Source: a virus. Taken from it: 36,454 nt of DNA. A model generated the notes under the pieces. It was not told where the DNA came from. It did no database searches and saw nothing but the letters and a program-made list of their open reading frames with translations. This document shows, piece after piece, positions 34,321-36,454 of this stretch (within the stretch, counting starts at the first letter, position 1; every line of letters begins with the position of its first letter). The translations under genes were made by a program, and so were the position numbers. The stretch spans positions 1 through 36,454 of the IMG/VR virus record IMGVR_UViG_3300025151_000124. One strand, written 5' to 3'.

Positions 34321-36454
34321 TGTCGATAATCCAAGGCACATCTAAATCGTCTGCGGCTGCGGCGTACGAAATCGAGCAGTCTATTCGTTTCAACGATGAC
34401 GATGACTCACATCTTTACGATACAAGTTTTAGTGCTAGCCCAACATCTTCAACAGTTTGCACCATTAGCGTTTGGGTTAAACGTGGTAGTAATCTTGGCT
34501 CAAACTCTACAATCATTTCCGCCGGCGACCCGGCTGGTTCGACCTACGAAGCGTTACGTTTTGGCACAGGCAACCAACTTCAGTTTAGTCAAGCATCCAG
34601 TGATTATGATCTAAAGACAACTCAAGTTTTTAGAGACCCTTCGGCGTGGTATCATATAGTTGCCGTCCTTAATACTGGTGCTGCTGAAAGCAGTAGAGCC
34701 GCATTATATGTTAATGGCTCTCAAGTCACAGATTTTGCTACAGAGAATTATCCAAGTTCTAGTTATTCAACCAACTTTACATCAGGAGCATCTGGAGTTG
34801 CTCATGTTGTTGGTGCCAATGGGTATGAAGGGTCAGGGCCAGATTCTCAACATTTTGACGGCTATCTAGCCGAAATTAACTTCGTAGACGGCCAAGCACT
34901 AGACCCAACCAGCTTTGGTGAAACCAACAGCGATACCGGCCAGTGGGTGCCGAAGAAGTACACAGGCTCTTACGGAACCAACGGCTTTCGACTACAGGGG
35001 TCTAACAGTTCTGACCTCGGAGAAGACACTAGCGGCAACGGCAACGACTTTACCAGCAGTGGCTTGGCTGCGGCGGATCAGGTGCCAGACACGCCAACTC
35101 CAAGCGCCGATTCTGCTATCGGCAATCGTGCAACGCTTATGTCGATCCAAGATGGTTCGCCGACGATGTCTGAAGGTAACACACGTTTCAGCAACTCCGG
35201 CGGCACTCGCATTCAACGGACGACCAATCAGCCGCTTGTCGGCAAAACGTATTGGGAGGTTCTGGTTAATAACGCTACGCAAAATACTGCGGGGGTTTCG
35301 AGCGACCAGATCAGCACATTTACGAACGATACTTTCTATAATCAGACGACGCTCGTCGCTGGTTTTGACAATGCTAATTTTTACTACAACGGTAGCTTCA
35401 CGACCTATTCACAACCGTCTGCAACGCAAAGGTGGATGTTCGCCTACGACGCAGATACCGGCGAATTGTGGAGCGGTGTGAACGGGACATGGCATAATTC
35501 TGGTAATCCAGCAGCGGGTACTGGTGAGGTTGCTACATTATCGACCAGCTATAAATGGTTCCCCTTTATTGGTGGAAAATCCGGTGCTGATCAGCAAATT
35601 ATCTGGGGTGCGTCGAATATGTCGCACACTGTTCCAACCGGATTTACGGCAGACCTATCAAGCTATCGACAATCCGACCCAACCATTGCCGATCCGTCGG
35701 CGTACTTCCAAACCACAACGTACACTGGAGACGGCTCAAGCAGCAACGAAGTAAACCAAGCTGGAAATTCAACTTTCGAGCCTTCGATGGTCTGGATCAA
35801 GAGCCGCAGTGCAGCAACGAACCACGTTATTCAGGATCAAGTGCGTGGCAATTTCGTTTTGTATCCAGACCTATCTAACGCACAAGGCGCAACTGGTGGA
35901 GGTTGGGTTTCTAGCTTCGATAGCGATGGTTTCACTGTCAATGTAAACGGGCCTATCAACGCAAGCGGCGAAACTTTTGTTGGCTGGCAATGGAAGGCCG
36001 CAGGAAGTGGCAGCAGTAACACCGATGGTTCAGTAACTAGCACTGTAAGCAATAACAGCACGTCTAATTTTTCTATAGTCAAGTATACAGGAACAGGCAG
36101 CGGTGATTCTACTGTTGGTCATGGTTTAGGTGTCACACCTGACATGATACTACTCAAACATTTAGATCGTGCACAAAACTGGAGAGTTTTCCATACTTCA
36201 GAAGGCGTGGGTAAAACTGGATTTTTGAACAGTACCGCAGCTTTTTCAGCAGACCCTGATCGTATTACAGCAGTTAGCTCAACGACATTCACAGCGGCTG
36301 CAAACATGAATGAATCTGCCGACTACATTGCTTATTGTTTCGCAGAGGTAGAAGACTTCAGCAAGTTTACATCTTACGAAGGCAATGCTTCTACAGACGG
36401 TCCATTTATTTTTTGTGGCTTCCGCCCGTCTTTTGTGATGATTAAGAACGTAGA
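34320..36454 (+). CDS. Tail fibre protein with LamG-like and DUF7483-like domains, N-terminal part (continues at position 1)
   Basis: Open from ATG 34320 to the end of the window and on through the circular junction to 326 (788 residues in all). I translated the whole stretch and found no stop. Domains in order: a LamG/concanavalin-like domain (about residues 22-200; SIRFNDDDDSHLYDTSF, CTISVWVKRG, WYHIVAVLNTG-----ALYVNGSQV, FDGYLAEINFVDGQALDP); a SPRY-like segment (about 280-430; TRFSNSGGTRIQRT, GKTYWEVLVNN, MFAYDADTGELWSGVNGTW); then two DUF7483-like parts (FQTTTYTGDGSSSNEVNQAG, MVWIKSRS, FVGWQWKA; FSIVKYTGTGSGDSTVGHGL). It is the likely host-recognition protein. Carbohydrate-binding folds suggest contact with surface sugars. 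Confidence 0.85.
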   Translation, partial: MSIIQGTSKSSAAAAYEIEQSIRFNDDDDSHLYDTSFSASPTSSTVCTISVWVKRGSNLGSNSTIISAGDPAGSTYEALRFGTGNQLQFSQASSDYDLKTTQVFRDPSAWYHIVAVLNTGAAESSRAALYVNGSQVTDFATENYPSSSYSTNFTSGASGVAHVVGANGYEGSGPDSQHFDGYLAEINFVDGQALDPTSFGETNSDTGQWVPKKYTGSYGTNGFRLQGSNSSDLGEDTSGNGNDFTSSGLAAADQVPDTPTPSADSAIGNRATLMSIQDGSPTMSEGNTRFSNSGGTRIQRTTNQPLVGKTYWEVLVNNATQNTAGVSSDQISTFTNDTFYNQTTLVAGFDNANFYYNGSFTTYSQPSATQRWMFAYDADTGELWSGVNGTWHNSGNPAAGTGEVATLSTSYKWFPFIGGKSGADQQIIWGASNMSHTVPTGFTADLSSYRQSDPTIADPSAYFQTTTYTGDGSSSNEVNQAGNSTFEPSMVWIKSRSAATNHVIQDQVRGNFVLYPDLSNAQGATGGGWVSSFDSDGFTVNVNGPINASGETFVGWQWKAAGSGSSNTDGSVTSTVSNNSTSNFSIVKYTGTGSGDSTVGHGLGVTPDMILLKHLDRAQNWRVFHTSEGVGKTGFLNSTAAFSADPDRITAVSSTTFTAAANMNESADYIAYCFAEVEDFSKFTSYEGNASTDGPFIFCGFRPSFVMIKNV
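36361..36454. repeat. Terminal direct repeat, copy 2 (circular overlap)
   Basis: Identical to positions 1-94. See copy 1: the tail-fibre frame continues unbroken, so this is the seam of a circular assembly. Confidence 0.95.

Overview
The window is a complete, circularly permuted genome of a lytic, T7-like (podovirus-type) tailed phage. The first 94 bases are repeated exactly as the last 94 (1-94 = 36361-36454). The reading frame of a tail-fibre gene runs through the junction, so the unit genome is 36,360 bp and the break is an assembly cut inside a gene. A podovirus is indicated by the short-tail structural set (portal, scaffold, capsid, two tail-tube-type proteins, very large internal virion proteins, no tape measure or sheath) and by a T7-like replisome (primase-helicase, family A polymerase, endonuclease I, SSB with acidic tail). 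Class II (B12-dependent) ribonucleotide reductase, ThyX, and a GTA-type holin point to a marine alphaproteobacterial host, probably Rhodobacteraceae. The layout resembles cobaviruses / Zobellviridae. That placement is my inference from gene content, not from a search. No integrase, repressor, RNA polymerase, tRNA or CRISPR was seen.

Layout. Two transcription arms diverge from a non-coding control region at about 26.22-26.89 kb and converge on a hairpin at 13,368-13,411. The minus arm (26.2 down to 13.4 kb) is the early/replication arm. It begins with small unknown and membrane proteins, then dCMP deaminase, a pyrimidine-dimer-glycosylase-like protein, a zinc ribbon, SSB, primase-helicase, an HNH endonuclease, DNA polymerase, a PD-(D/E)XK Fe-S exonuclease, endonuclease I, ThyX, a DUF6378 protein and NrdJ. 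Genes are packed with ATGA, TGATG and TAATG overlaps. The plus arm (26.9 kb, through the junction, to 13.35 kb) carries terminase, portal, scaffold, capsid, small basic proteins, tail fibres, lysis genes, tail-tube proteins and a block of internal virion (DNA ejection) proteins.

Unusual features. (1) A 12-13 bp palindrome, TGGGAYRTCCCA, occurs seven times. All copies lie between 18.3 and 26.4 kb, mostly 18-26 bases upstream of a start codon in the replication arm, and two lie in the control region. (2) The control region holds two clusters (3 and 4 copies) of TYCTGAGG repeats at exactly 11-bp spacing, plus two GGTTCTCAGGA copies. It is the best candidate replication origin. (3) One palindrome sits inside the primase-helicase gene, just ahead of an internal RBS and ATG that would make a short helicase equivalent to T7 gp4B. 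(4) The HNH gene overlaps the first 49 codons of DNA polymerase in another frame, including the exonuclease I motif. (5) Two tiny lysine-rich genes, a 35-residue membrane peptide and other sub-60-residue genes are positioned by translational coupling. The tail-fibre module (about 34.0 kb through the junction to 0.9 kb) looks more GC-rich than its neighbours and may have been exchanged as a block.
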